In this document: positions 6,687 to 13,643 of the stretch, in pieces
Position numbering within the stretch: the stretch's first letter is position 1
Layout of the letters: every line of letters starts with the position of its first letter
Origin: UBA1479 sp963972065
GTDB taxonomy: Bacteria > Pseudomonadota > Alphaproteobacteria > Rhodospirillales > Casp-alpha2
Assembly (NCBI GenBank): GCA_963972065.1
Contig: CAXAVJ010000065.1
Location: 1 to 20,090 of the forward strand
Length of the DNA: 20,090 bases
Direction: 5' to 3'
Translations under genes and position numbers: made by a program
The notes under the pieces: model-generated
What the model was told of the DNA's origin: nothing
Seen by the model: the letters and a program-made list of their open reading frames with translations, nothing else
The model's database searches: none

Positions 6687-7720
6687 TGGCCGATACGCCG
6701 CCACCCGACGTCAAGGGTCAGATCGTCTCGGCTGACGAAGACGGCCTGCGTCTCGATCGCTGGCTGAAACAGCATCTCCCCGCCCTGCCGTTCGGGCAGG
6801 TCCAGAAGCTGTTGCGCACCGGGCAGATCAGAATTGACGGCCACCGCGCCAAGACGGGGACGCGTTTGGAAGCAGGCCAGGAGGTCCGGCTGCCGCCAAG
6901 CCTGCGGCCGGGTGGCGAGGGGGTCAGAAATCGCGCGTCGACCGCGACGACACCGCCGCCAAAGCCGGCACCCAAGATTTCCGCCGGCGAGATCAAGGAC
7001 CTGCAAGCCCGCGTGATTTACCGTGATGACGAAATTCTGGTATTGGACAAGCCGGCCGGCCTGGCCGTGCAGGGTGGATCGGGGCTCAGCCATCATCTGG
7101 ATGCCATGCTTGACGGGCTGCGCTTTGATGCGGCGGAACGGCCACGCCTGACCCATCGTCTGGACAAGGATACCTCGGGCGTTCTGGTTCTGGCGCGCAC
7201 CCGCGCCGCCGCGCGCTGGGTGACCGAAGGGTTCCGCCGCAAGACCATCCGCAAGCTCTATTGGGCGGCTGTCGCGGGCGTGCCGGGAATTGCCCAGGGA
7301 CGTATCCGCCTGAAGCTGGGCAAAAAGCGCGGCGCCGGTGGGCAGGAAAAGATGGATGCCGATGCCGAGGACGCCAAGCGGGCGGAAACGCTCTATCGCA
7401 TCGTCGACCGCGTCGGCCGCAAGGCGGCGGCCTGGCTGGCCATGGAACCCGTGACGGGCCGCACGCACCAGCTTCGCGCCCATGCCCTGGCCATGGAAAC
7501 ACCGATCCTGGGTGACGGAAAATATGGCGGTGCGGAAGCTTTCCCAGACCTGCCGGTGAAAATCCGTACGCTACAGCTGCACGCCCGGCGTATCGTCATC
7601 AAGCACCCTTCGGGCCGTGTGATCGACGTCGTCGCGCCGTTGCCGCCGCATATGGCCGAGACCTGGAAAGCGCTTGGCTTCACCAAAGATCAATCGGCGG
7701 ATGAACTCTTTGAGGAATAG
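6686..7720 (+). CDS. rluC: RluA-family 23S rRNA pseudouridine synthase (RluC/RluD type)
   Basis: Isomerises specific uridines to pseudouridine in large-subunit rRNA. The 344 residues contain an N-terminal S4 RNA-binding domain (about 21-70: LRLDRWLKQHLPALPFGQVQ... VRLP). The catalytic domain has DKPAGLAVQGG, the active-site motif HRLDKDTSGVLVLA (catalytic D160), and GRTHQLRAHA. The low-complexity Pro/Ala/Arg linker at about 72-100 is unremarkable. ATG at 6686 overlaps the crcB stop by one base; an in-frame GTG directly before it (6683) is a weaker alternative. RluC is more likely than RluD from general length and neighbourhood, but the target uridines cannot be read from sequence. Confidence 0.88.
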   Translation: MADTPPPDVKGQIVSADEDGLRLDRWLKQHLPALPFGQVQKLLRTGQIRIDGHRAKTGTRLEAGQEVRLPPSLRPGGEGVRNRASTATTPPPKPAPKISAGEIKDLQARVIYRDDEILVLDKPAGLAVQGGSGLSHHLDAMLDGLRFDAAERPRLTHRLDKDTSGVLVLARTRAAARWVTEGFRRKTIRKLYWAAVAGVPGIAQGRIRLKLGKKRGAGGQEKMDADAEDAKRAETLYRIVDRVGRKAAAWLAMEPVTGRTHQLRAHALAMETPILGDGKYGGAEAFPDLPVKIRTLQLHARRIVIKHPSGRVIDVVAPLPPHMAETWKALGFTKDQSADELFEE

Positions 7721-7858
7721 TCTTAAACTGTATCCCAGGCGGCCCGGTCGGGGAGGTGCGCCCTCAATCGCTTCGTGCGGGATTGTTCCGTCCGTTGCCG
7801 CTACGCAACCGCATCCGAGGGTTCTTAGGTGAGTTTCATACGGAACGACAATCAAACA

Positions 7859-7886
7859 TTGCATTGTATGCAAAATTGCATATCAC
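7859..7886 (+). promoter_or_regulatory. Alternating TTGCAT operator-like element upstream of the response regulator
   Basis: Three copies of one hexamer occur within 23 bases: TTGCAT (7859-7864), its reverse complement ATGCAA (7868-7873), and TTGCAT (7876-7881). They create two overlapping palindromes (6-3-6 and 6-2-6). The element is AT-rich within a GC-rich genome and lies 115 bases before the response-regulator start. The first TTGCAT and TATCAC (7881-7886) could also be read as -35/-10 boxes 16 bp apart, so a bound regulator would overlap the promoter. Confidence 0.5.
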
Positions 7887-7995
7887 TTGGGGGGTATTCG
7901 ACGTTTCCGGAATGGCGACTTGGCATGGGGGATGCATGGTTGCTGAAACAAGACGGTCGGTGCCAAATACCTTCCGTAACAGAGACCTGAAGACC

Positions 7996-8679
7996 ATGCG
8001 CCTACTCCTAGTCGAAGATCACAATCGGTTCGCTGAATCCATCAAGGTGGGTCTTGAAAATCAGGCCTTTGCCGTCGATATGGTGGATTCCGGCGCTGGC
8101 GCCGACGCCGCCGTGGCCAGCGTTCAATACGATGCGATCATTCTTGATCTTGGCCTTCCGGACACGGATGGCCTGACCTTGCTCAAGCAGTGGCGGGAAC
8201 AAGGGAATGTGGTTCCCGTCCTGATTTTGACCGCCCGCGATGGCCTGGACGACCGCGTCAAGGGCTTGAACACCGGCGCCGATGATTACCTGCTGAAGCC
8301 CTTCGAAATGGAGGAACTGATTGCCCGCATCCGTGCCCTTCTGCGTCGGCCCGGCGGGGTTCTTGGACTGGTCATGACGGCGGGCAACGTGTCGTTCGAC
8401 ACCACGGCGCGGGAAGTGCGGGTCAACGACCAGCCCATATCCATTTCTCGGCGCGAGATGGGCGTGCTAGAACAACTTATGCGACGATATGGGCGTGTCG
8501 TTCCCAAATCGGTTCTGGAAGACAAGATTTACGGTTTTGACGAGGAGGTGTCGTCGAATTCTGTGGAGGTCCATGTTTCCAGACTGCGCAAGCGACTTAC
8601 CAAAAACGGGGCGAGTGTCAGCGTTCATACTCTTCGCGGTGTGGGCTATTTGCTGTCCGAAGGCTCACTTAACAATTAA
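7996..8679 (+). CDS. OmpR/PhoB-family response regulator transcription factor
   Basis: Two-domain DNA-binding response regulator, 227 residues. The receiver domain (about 1-115) starts MRLLLVEDH, with phosphoacceptor D51 (ILDLGLPDTDG), T79 and K101 (LLKPFEMEEL). The winged-helix effector (about 128-222) includes ISRREMGVLEQLMRRYGRVV, SSNSVEVHVSRLRKRL and TLRGVGYLL, a pattern like the QseB/PmrA/TctD branch. The frame is open for about 80 codons upstream, but ATG at 7996 places the N-terminus exactly at the receiver fold. The ribosome-binding site is weak. It is followed by a DUF2336 gene after 15 bases and then a PAS kinase, its probable cognate. DNA targets are unknown; the TTGCAT element upstream is a candidate autoregulatory site. 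Confidence 0.93.
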   Translation: MRLLLVEDHNRFAESIKVGLENQAFAVDMVDSGAGADAAVASVQYDAIILDLGLPDTDGLTLLKQWREQGNVVPVLILTARDGLDDRVKGLNTGADDYLLKPFEMEELIARIRALLRRPGGVLGLVMTAGNVSFDTTAREVRVNDQPISISRREMGVLEQLMRRYGRVVPKSVLEDKIYGFDEEVSSNSVEVHVSRLRKRLTKNGASVSVHTLRGVGYLLSEGSLNN

Positions 8680-8694
8680 CGACTTGATCGTGAA

Positions 8695-9846
8695 ATGAAC
8701 GAAAACAAAGAAAACGGCGAACCGACGGTAGATCACGAGTTTCTTCTGAATCTCGCGCGCGAAAAATCGACCATGGGCCGCGCGAAATTGACCGAAACAA
8801 TCATGGATCTGTTCGAAAACAAGGGTGATGCCCTGACGGACCGTGAACGGGCCTTGATGTTCGGCATTCTGCGCAGCGTCGTGCGCGAGATCGAGATGTC
8901 CGTGCGCCGGGGGGTTGCCCAACAGTTGGCGGGATTGGGCGACGTGCCCGAGGACCTGATCCGCATCCTCGCCAATGACGAGATTGAGGTCGCCTATCCG
9001 GTTTTAACGGAATCCGGTTTGCTCAAGGATTCCGATCTGATCGAGATCATCCGCCATCGCACGCTGGAACATCAGCTTGCTGTCGCCATCCGTCAGAACA
9101 TCAGCGAAGCCGTGTCCCAGGCGCTGGTCGAGACAGGTAACGAGCGCGTGGTTGTGACCTTGCTCAAGAACGAGAACGCGAAAATTTCGCAAAGCACCAT
9201 GGAATACCTGGTGGAACAGTCGAAGCGCGTCGATACCTTCCAGGAACCCATTCTGCATCGTGAGGAACTGCGCCCTGAACTGGCGCAGCGCATGTTCCTA
9301 TGGGTGACGGCGGCACTACGCGAATTCATCCTGGAGAACTTCAAGCTCGACCAGTCGGTGATCGATGACCTTCTGGAACGGATCGCCTCCCAGGAAGGCG
9401 GGGTGCAGCCCGATCACGCAAACGGGCTGAAGGCCAATGAATTGGCGGCCAACCTGGACCGCGAGGGGCTGGTCACGCCGGAAATGCTGATTACCGCCCT
9501 GAGCCAGGGCGAGGTGTCGCTGTTTCTGGCCTTGTTCTCACGCCTCACGGGCATCCGTGAGTATTTGGCCAAGCGCATTCTGTTTGAGCCGGGCGGCGAG
9601 GGCATGGCGATCTGCTGCAAGGCGGTGGGTTTGACCAAGGACGAGTTCGCCCAGATTTTCCGTTATTCGCAGTTGGTTCGCGCGCGTCGCAGCGACCGCA
9701 TCGACGAAGCCTTGGCGGACGTAATCTGGATCTATGAGGATATGAGTCGCGAGGCCGCCGCGGGTGTGCTGAAGACGTGGCGCCGGAATACGGGCTATCT
9801 GGCGGCGATCCGCCAGATTCAGTCGGCTACCCGGCGAAATGCGTGA
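8695..9846 (+). CDS. DUF2336 domain-containing protein of unknown function
   Basis: The 383 residues show no signal peptide, no membrane segment and no catalytic motif that I recognise. The predicted make-up is almost all alpha-helical and charged. The N-terminal two thirds fit my recollection of the alphaproteobacterial DUF2336 family: LAREKSTMGRAKLTETIMDL, LTDRERALMFGIL, VAYPVLTESGLLKDSDLIEI, HRTLEHQLAVAIRQNISE and LVETGNERVVVTLLKNENAK. The repeated helical pairs suggest a HEAT-like scaffold (inference). It lies 15 bases after a response regulator, and its last 8 bases overlap the start of a histidine kinase, implying coupled translation. A role as partner or modulator of this two-component pair is inferred from position only. 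Confidence 0.87.
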   Translation: MNENKENGEPTVDHEFLLNLAREKSTMGRAKLTETIMDLFENKGDALTDRERALMFGILRSVVREIEMSVRRGVAQQLAGLGDVPEDLIRILANDEIEVAYPVLTESGLLKDSDLIEIIRHRTLEHQLAVAIRQNISEAVSQALVETGNERVVVTLLKNENAKISQSTMEYLVEQSKRVDTFQEPILHREELRPELAQRMFLWVTAALREFILENFKLDQSVIDDLLERIASQEGGVQPDHANGLKANELAANLDREGLVTPEMLITALSQGEVSLFLALFSRLTGIREYLAKRILFEPGGEGMAICCKAVGLTKDEFAQIFRYSQLVRARRSDRIDEALADVIWIYEDMSREAAAGVLKTWRRNTGYLAAIRQIQSATRRNA

Positions 9847-10909
9847 GCGTAAACCGCGCAGCTGGCCTTCACTATCCGCTGACCCCGAAACACGCGCGGC
9901 CGAAGCTCTGACACGACTGGAAGACGTCACCCGCCTGGTCTCGGACCTGGTGTGGGAGACGGATGCGGATTTTCGCCTTGCCTATGTGTCTGAACATGCC
10001 TTTGAAGTCATGGGATATGTGCCGCTTCAGCTTGAAGGCAAGCGGTTCGAGGAACTGGGCGAATTCGTCGATGACGCAGGCAATCATATTGCCCTCGACA
10101 TTCGCAAGCCGTTCCGTGACGTGGCCTTTGTGGCCAAGGATGCTGAAGGCCAACAAAGGCGCCTTCTGACCAGCGGTTTGCCGTTTTTCGATCCGGACAG
10201 CGGGCGGTTTTCCGGCATCCGGGGCACCGCCCGCGACGTGACGGAAATCTACCGCGCCGAGCGCATCCGCGCCGAACAGGAAGAACGCCAGCGTGCGTTC
10301 GTCGCCGACGTCGCCCATGAACTACGGACGCCGCTTGCTATTCTTCGCACCAAGCTGGACACCTTGAAGGACGAGGCTGCGGCAGCGGTGCTGCGTGACG
10401 AGGTCGACGGTATGACCCGTTTGGTGTCGCAGATGCTTTCTTTCGCGCGCTATGAGCTGTTTCGCCCCGGGTCCGAGGAAGAGGCGGATTTATGCGACGT
10501 CTGCACCAACGTGGCGACCCATCTGGCGCCGATTGCGATTCTCGAAGACCGCCTGATCGAGGTTCTGGCCGACGCGCCCGTGATCGTGCGTGGCTCTTCC
10601 CCCGCGCTGGAACAGGCGGTCCGCAACCTGGTGGAGAATGCCGTGCGGTATGCACCACCGCAATCAACGGTCACCGTGCGCATCACGGACGAACCGGCGA
10701 TCCACGTGATTGATCGGGGGGCGGGCGTACCGAAGGAACGCCGGGCGACGATCTTCGACCGATTCGACCGCGCGGACCGGCGTGGCGACGGCGCTGGCCT
10801 GGGACTGGCCATCGTAAAGCGGATTGTCGACGCCCATGGCGCCAAGGTGGAAATTGCTGATCCACCGGGCGGCGGCACGGATTTTTGCGTCAAATTCCCT
10901 GCCCGATAA
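9839..10909 (+). CDS. Soluble PAS-domain sensor histidine kinase
   Basis: Sensor kinase of 356 residues with no transmembrane segment, so it probably senses a cytoplasmic signal. A PAS domain (about 25-138) contains DLVWETDADFRLAYVSEHAF and ends with the PAC-like RGTARDVTEIYRAE. A short coiled segment leads to the HisKA domain with H160 in FVADVAHELRTPLAI. The ATPase domain has the N box (EQAVRNLVENAVRYA, N263/N267), G1 (DRGAGVP), F box (IFDRFDRAD) and G2 (GAGLGLAIVKRIV). Start is ATG at 9839, inside the end of the DUF2336 gene (8-base overlap). It most likely phosphorylates the response regulator encoded two genes upstream. Confidence 0.93.
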   Translation: MRERKPRSWPSLSADPETRAAEALTRLEDVTRLVSDLVWETDADFRLAYVSEHAFEVMGYVPLQLEGKRFEELGEFVDDAGNHIALDIRKPFRDVAFVAKDAEGQQRRLLTSGLPFFDPDSGRFSGIRGTARDVTEIYRAERIRAEQEERQRAFVADVAHELRTPLAILRTKLDTLKDEAAAAVLRDEVDGMTRLVSQMLSFARYELFRPGSEEEADLCDVCTNVATHLAPIAILEDRLIEVLADAPVIVRGSSPALEQAVRNLVENAVRYAPPQSTVTVRITDEPAIHVIDRGAGVPKERRATIFDRFDRADRRGDGAGLGLAIVKRIVDAHGAKVEIADPPGGGTDFCVKFPAR

Positions 10910-11131
10910 GGCGCCGGTCCCAAGATTCTCAATAATGTATCGATTTGTCAGGTAGCGGTCAGCTTGATCGCCGACACTTCATCATGGATTTGAACATCTG
11001 GGGTGACGGCCATTGGTGGTTTGCCCCGGGTGTGGTGGGCCCGAAATGAATTTGATGGGCTCCGCCGTGTTTACGAATTCACCGTACCGTCGCAGATCAC
11101 ACTGATTTGCGGCGGCTCACCCTCGAAACTT
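10910..11131 (+). other. Gene-poor spacer with a strong stem-loop, possible small RNA or small ORF
   Basis: Together with the two terminators downstream, this belongs to a 346-base gap between the kinase gene and the convergent lipoprotein genes. An 11-bp stem with a CAC loop (11089-11099 with 11103-11113, two G-U pairs) lies just before the terminator at 11132. A 21-residue ORF (10984-11049) rich in tryptophan (WGDGHWWFAPG) lies upstream of it but has no clear ribosome-binding site. The stretch may be a kinase-operon trailer or a structured RNA with its own terminator. I found no convincing promoter and no match to a known RNA family. Confidence 0.35.
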
Positions 11132-11160
11132 AAAGCCGCTCTGTTGAGCGGCTTTTTTTT
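11132..11160 (+). terminator. Rho-independent terminator, plus strand
   Basis: AAAGCCGCTC (11132-11141) pairs with GAGCGGCTTT (11146-11155) around a TGTT loop and runs into eight T residues (11153-11160). It is the first strong terminator after the response regulator-DUF2336-kinase operon, 222 bases beyond the kinase stop. Confidence 0.92.
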
Positions 11161-11195
11161 GTCCGGTGTTCGGACGCGGGCAGGGGGAGGGGCCA

Positions 11196-11228
11196 AAACG
11201 AAGGGGCGGCGCCTTGCGGTGCCGCCCC
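11196..11228 (-). terminator. Rho-independent terminator, minus strand, after the lipoprotein genes
   Basis: GGGGCGGC (11203-11210) pairs with GCCGCCCC (11221-11228); inner GCC/GGT pairing (one G-U) extends the stem to 11 bp around a TTGC loop. Read on the minus strand, the stem is followed by TTCGTTTT. It lies 27 bases past the stop of the longer OmpA-like gene and opposes the plus-strand terminator at 11132-11160. Confidence 0.75.
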
Positions 11229-11255
11229 CTGCGATGGTTTCGAGAAACGCCGGTC

Positions 11256-12086
11256 CTACTGTGTCAGGACCACCGTGACCCGGCGGTTTTTCTCATTCTT
11301 GACGCCGTCGGCCGTCTTTTCGGCCGGCGCGTCCTCACCGAAGAATTGGACGGTGGTTTTCGCCGGGTCCAGGCCGATTTCCGTGAAGGCGTTCTTCACG
11401 GCATTGACCCGCATTTCCGACAATTTGCGATTGTAGTTCTTGTCGCCCGCCGTATCCGTATGGCCGGTCAGCATGATCGACTTGTATCCGGAAATGGATT
11501 CCGCCATCACCTGATAAGCGACCGCGGTCGCCGCTTCGTTCAACGTCGCTTTGTTGAAGTCGAAGTAGATGATGAATTCCTTGCCGGGCATGGGTTTCTT
11601 GGCAGCCTTGGCGCCGCCCAGACCCTTCATGGCTTCCTCAAAGGCGCTGCGGCAGGCCGCAATGTCCTTGGGCTGGTCGTTTTCTTCCTGCTGTTCCATC
11701 CAGCAGTCGAACATGGCCTGGGCCCGTGCAGCCTTTTCCGGCGCCGTCTTTCCGGCACCGGCGGCAAGGGCATCGGTCAGTTTCTTGCGGGCGGCGGCAA
11801 GATCGGCGGTCGCGCCGGAGGGGATCTTGCGATCCTTCATATCCTGCGGACCTGTGTCCTTGCCAGCGGCCGCCATCTGGGCCCGGGTGTTGTAGTAGAC
11901 CGCCGACCGGCTGTCGGCTTGCTCGTCTTCAGAACGCGCAAGGTCGACATACTCCTTGAACAACGCCTTTTGGAAGTTGTCACCTGAAAGCGACATCTTC
12001 TTCGTGGCGTCCAGGTCGATGCTGGAACAGGCGGCGACCAATGCGCCGGTCAGTCCCAGAACAGCCAATCTGTTCAGGAATTTCAT
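11256..12086 (-). CDS. OmpA-family lipoprotein with extra central helical region
   Basis: Outer-membrane-anchored peptidoglycan-binding protein, 276 residues. The signal peptide ends in a lipobox, LVAAC, with lipidated C20; the residue after it is Ser, so no Asp+2 retention signal. A central, mostly helical region (about 25-160) has no assigned function and contains C128 and C145. The OmpA C-terminal domain (about 168-276) includes FIIYFDFNKATL, the diaminopimelate-binding D211 in LTGHTDTAGD and R226 in NRKLSEMR. ATG at 12086 is chosen because GGAAGG lies about 10 nt upstream; the TTG 18 bases further out overlaps that site. The lipid anchor, signal peptide and C-terminal domain are nearly duplicated in the shorter gene just upstream. 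No terminator separates the two. Confidence 0.92.
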   Translation of the reverse strand: MKFLNRLAVLGLTGALVAACSSIDLDATKKMSLSGDNFQKALFKEYVDLARSEDEQADSRSAVYYNTRAQMAAAGKDTGPQDMKDRKIPSGATADLAAARKKLTDALAAGAGKTAPEKAARAQAMFDCWMEQQEENDQPKDIAACRSAFEEAMKGLGGAKAAKKPMPGKEFIIYFDFNKATLNEAATAVAYQVMAESISGYKSIMLTGHTDTAGDKNYNRKLSEMRVNAVKNAFTEIGLDPAKTTVQFFGEDAPAEKTADGVKNEKNRRVTVVLTQ

Positions 12087-12090
12087 TTCG

Positions 12091-12135
12091 GTATTTCCTT
12101 CCAAGGTTGAGAGTTGGGTTCATATTGCATAGGCG
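12091..12135 (-). repeat. Leader repeat copy A (before the longer OmpA-like gene)
   Basis: This 45-base segment matches 12660-12707 before the shorter paralogue. GTATTTCCTTCCAA (plus-strand sense) is identical in both and carries the ribosome-binding site; GAG-TTGGGTTC, TTGC and TAGGCG follow with a few changes. It shows that the duplication of the lipoprotein gene included its translation-initiation region. Confidence 0.7.
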
Positions 12136-12178
12136 TGGACCTCACTCCCCCCGGCCGGCGGCTACTTGAACCGACGAC

Positions 12179-12655
12179 CTAAAACTTCAGAACGACTTCA
12201 ACCCGACGGTTCTTGTCGTTCTTAACGCCGTCCGCCGTCTTTTCGGCGGGCTCGTCTTCACCAAAGAACTGAGTGATGATCTTGTTCGGATCAATGCCGA
12301 TTTCCGAGAAGGCCTGCTTCACGTTTTCGACACGCTTTTCCGACAGTTTCCGGTTGTAGTTTTTATCACCGGCCGTATCGGTATGCCCTGTCAGCAGAAT
12401 GGCCTTGTAGCCGCTTATGGTGTCAGCCATCAGCTTGTAGGCAACCGTCGTCCCCTCTTCATTCATGCTTGCTTTGCCGAAGTCGAAGTATATCACGTAC
12501 TTCTGATCCGGTTTGGTCTTCTTTTCAGCAGCCTTGGCCGCGGCGGGCTTGGCATCGGCCTTGGTCGTTGTCGCGGTGTCGCCGTCCATGCTGGCGCAAG
12601 CAGCGACCAACGCACCGGTAAGTCCCAAAACAGCAAATCTGTTCAGGATGTTCAT
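12179..12655 (-). CDS. Short OmpA-family lipoprotein
   Basis: A 158-residue Pal-like lipoprotein. The signal peptide is almost identical to that of the downstream paralogue (LNRFAVLGLTGALVAAC, lipidated C20). A short Ala/Lys/Thr-rich linker (21-50) replaces the paralogue's 135-residue central region. The OmpA domain (51-158) has YVIYFDFGKASM, LLTGHTDTAGDKNYNRKLSEKR (D93 and R108 are the peptidoglycan-binding residues) and KNRRVEVVL. ATG at 12655 is preceded by GGAAGG; longer in-frame starts upstream would bury the signal peptide. It is probably an envelope tether between outer membrane and cell wall. It is not the classical pal gene by context, since no tol genes are near. Confidence 0.92.
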   Translation of the reverse strand: MNILNRFAVLGLTGALVAACASMDGDTATTTKADAKPAAAKAAEKKTKPDQKYVIYFDFGKASMNEEGTTVAYKLMADTISGYKAILLTGHTDTAGDKNYNRKLSEKRVENVKQAFSEIGIDPNKIITQFFGEDEPAEKTADGVKNDKNRRVEVVLKF

Positions 12656-12965
12656 AGTCGTATTTCCTTCCAATGAGATTGAGGGTTTGGTTCTTGTTGC
12701 GTAGGCGCGCCATGCCCCCCGACGGTCAGTCCCGGTTTGTCGAGCTCCGTACATGTTAAACTATTCGTACCGAAGTCGGCGGTCCGTCCGCTTGTGCTCC
12801 TCGTCAACAGTCGGGTGCAGAATTGACTATAATGTCGTACGAAGCAAGCGGTGCAATCGCGGAAATCGATTTATCGCCCGGATATCCGGCCTTAGCGGGA
12901 TGAAACACTGACTTGGGGCAAAGGCGTCCTTGCGGCGTCACAATCCCGTGGCATAGAACGGCGTT
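12656..12965. promoter_or_regulatory. Divergent intergenic region between lipoprotein and HAD genes
   Basis: This 310-base gene-free stretch must hold promoters for both directions. On the plus strand TATAAT (12828-12833) is a perfect -10 box, 133 bases before the HAD start, but it lacks a good -35. On the minus strand TTGCAC (revcomp of 12851-12856) and TATAGT (revcomp of 12826-12831) lie 19 bp apart and could drive the lipoprotein genes. A 12-bp perfect palindrome, CCGGATATCCGG (12878-12889), is also present. The part nearest the lipoprotein is the duplicated leader. Promoter assignments are weak. Confidence 0.4.
12660..12707 (-). repeat. Leader repeat copy B (before the shorter OmpA-like gene)
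   Basis: Partner of the repeat at 12091-12135. The first 14 bases are identical; the rest differs by a small gap and several substitutions, ending again in TAGGCG. It contains the GGAAGG ribosome-binding site of the shorter lipoprotein gene. Confidence 0.7.
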
Positions 12966-13643
12966 ATGAACATCAGACTTTGCGTTTTCGACTGCGACGG
13001 AACCCTCGTCGATTCACAGGATAGTATCGTGCGCTCCATGCAGGCGGCATTCCTGGCCTGTGGCTTGGCGCTGCCCGCCCCCCGCGATATCCGCCGCGTG
13101 GTCGGTCTGCCCCTGGCCACAGCGGCACTGGTTCTGGCCCCCGGGGGCACGGATCCCGGCATGGCGGATAATCTGGCCGATGCCTACCGAGATACTTTTT
13201 CCGATCTGCGCCGAAACGGGCAGATCGACGATCCCTTGTTCCCCGGCGTGCATGAGGCTGTCGATGCGTTGGAGGCGGCGGGGTGGCTGCTCGGCATTGC
13301 CACGGGTAAGGGGCGCCGGGGGTTGGACATGACCCTGGACCGCCACGGCCTGAAGAACCGCTTCGTGACCCTACAGACCGCCGACAGCGCGCCTGGAAAA
13401 CCGGCACCGGGCATGCTGCTGAACGCCATGGCGGATGCTGGGGCCGACCCCGGCAACACGGTGATGATCGGCGACACCACTTTCGATGTGGAGATGTCCA
13501 ATAATGCCGGTGTCCTCGCCATCGGGGTCGCCTGGGGGTATCATGAGGCGGAGGAGCTGACAGCGGCGGGTGCACGCCGGGTGATCCCCGGCTTTGAAGC
13601 CCTCGTTCCCAGCCTGAATGAATTTATGGAGGCGTCAACGTGA
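12966..13643 (+). CDS. HAD-superfamily hydrolase (phosphoglycolate phosphatase-like)
   Basis: Probable small-molecule phosphatase, 225 residues, with the four HAD motifs. These are motif I FDCDGTLVDS (nucleophile D9, acid D11), motif II IATGKG (T113), motif III GKPAPGM (K145) and motif IV MIGDTTFDVEM (D170, D174). A helical cap between motifs I and II (about 18-92) places it in the GPH/PGMB-like group. The substrate cannot be read from sequence. ATG at 12966 begins directly at the Rossmann fold. Its TGA shares GTGA with the start of the AsmA-family gene, so the two are probably coupled. HAD hydrolases of this type often accompany rluC-like and ATP12 genes in alphaproteobacteria (recalled, not checked). 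Confidence 0.92.
   Translation: MNIRLCVFDCDGTLVDSQDSIVRSMQAAFLACGLALPAPRDIRRVVGLPLATAALVLAPGGTDPGMADNLADAYRDTFSDLRRNGQIDDPLFPGVHEAVDALEAAGWLLGIATGKGRRGLDMTLDRHGLKNRFVTLQTADSAPGKPAPGMLLNAMADAGADPGNTVMIGDTTFDVEMSNNAGVLAIGVAWGYHEAEELTAAGARRVIPGFEALVPSLNEFMEAST

Noticed and set aside
7756..7995. 80-codon N-terminal extension of the response regulator
   Set aside because: The receiver fold begins at 7996; the extension covers the operator-like AT-rich element and shows no domain.
8669..8680. Direct repeat of TTAAC as a CtrA site before the DUF2336 gene
   Set aside because: The spacing (7 bases start to start) does not fit TTAA-N7-TTAA, and most of it lies inside the response-regulator coding end.
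11003..11278. Open frame of 91 codons across the spacer and two terminators
   Set aside because: It would be read through a strong intrinsic terminator and into the opposite lipoprotein gene; its protein has no recognisable features.
12878..12889. Perfect 12-base palindrome CCGGATATCCGG as an operator
   Set aside because: Short GC-rich palindromes are common here; it has no repeat partners and no clear promoter alignment, so it is only mentioned within the intergenic entry.
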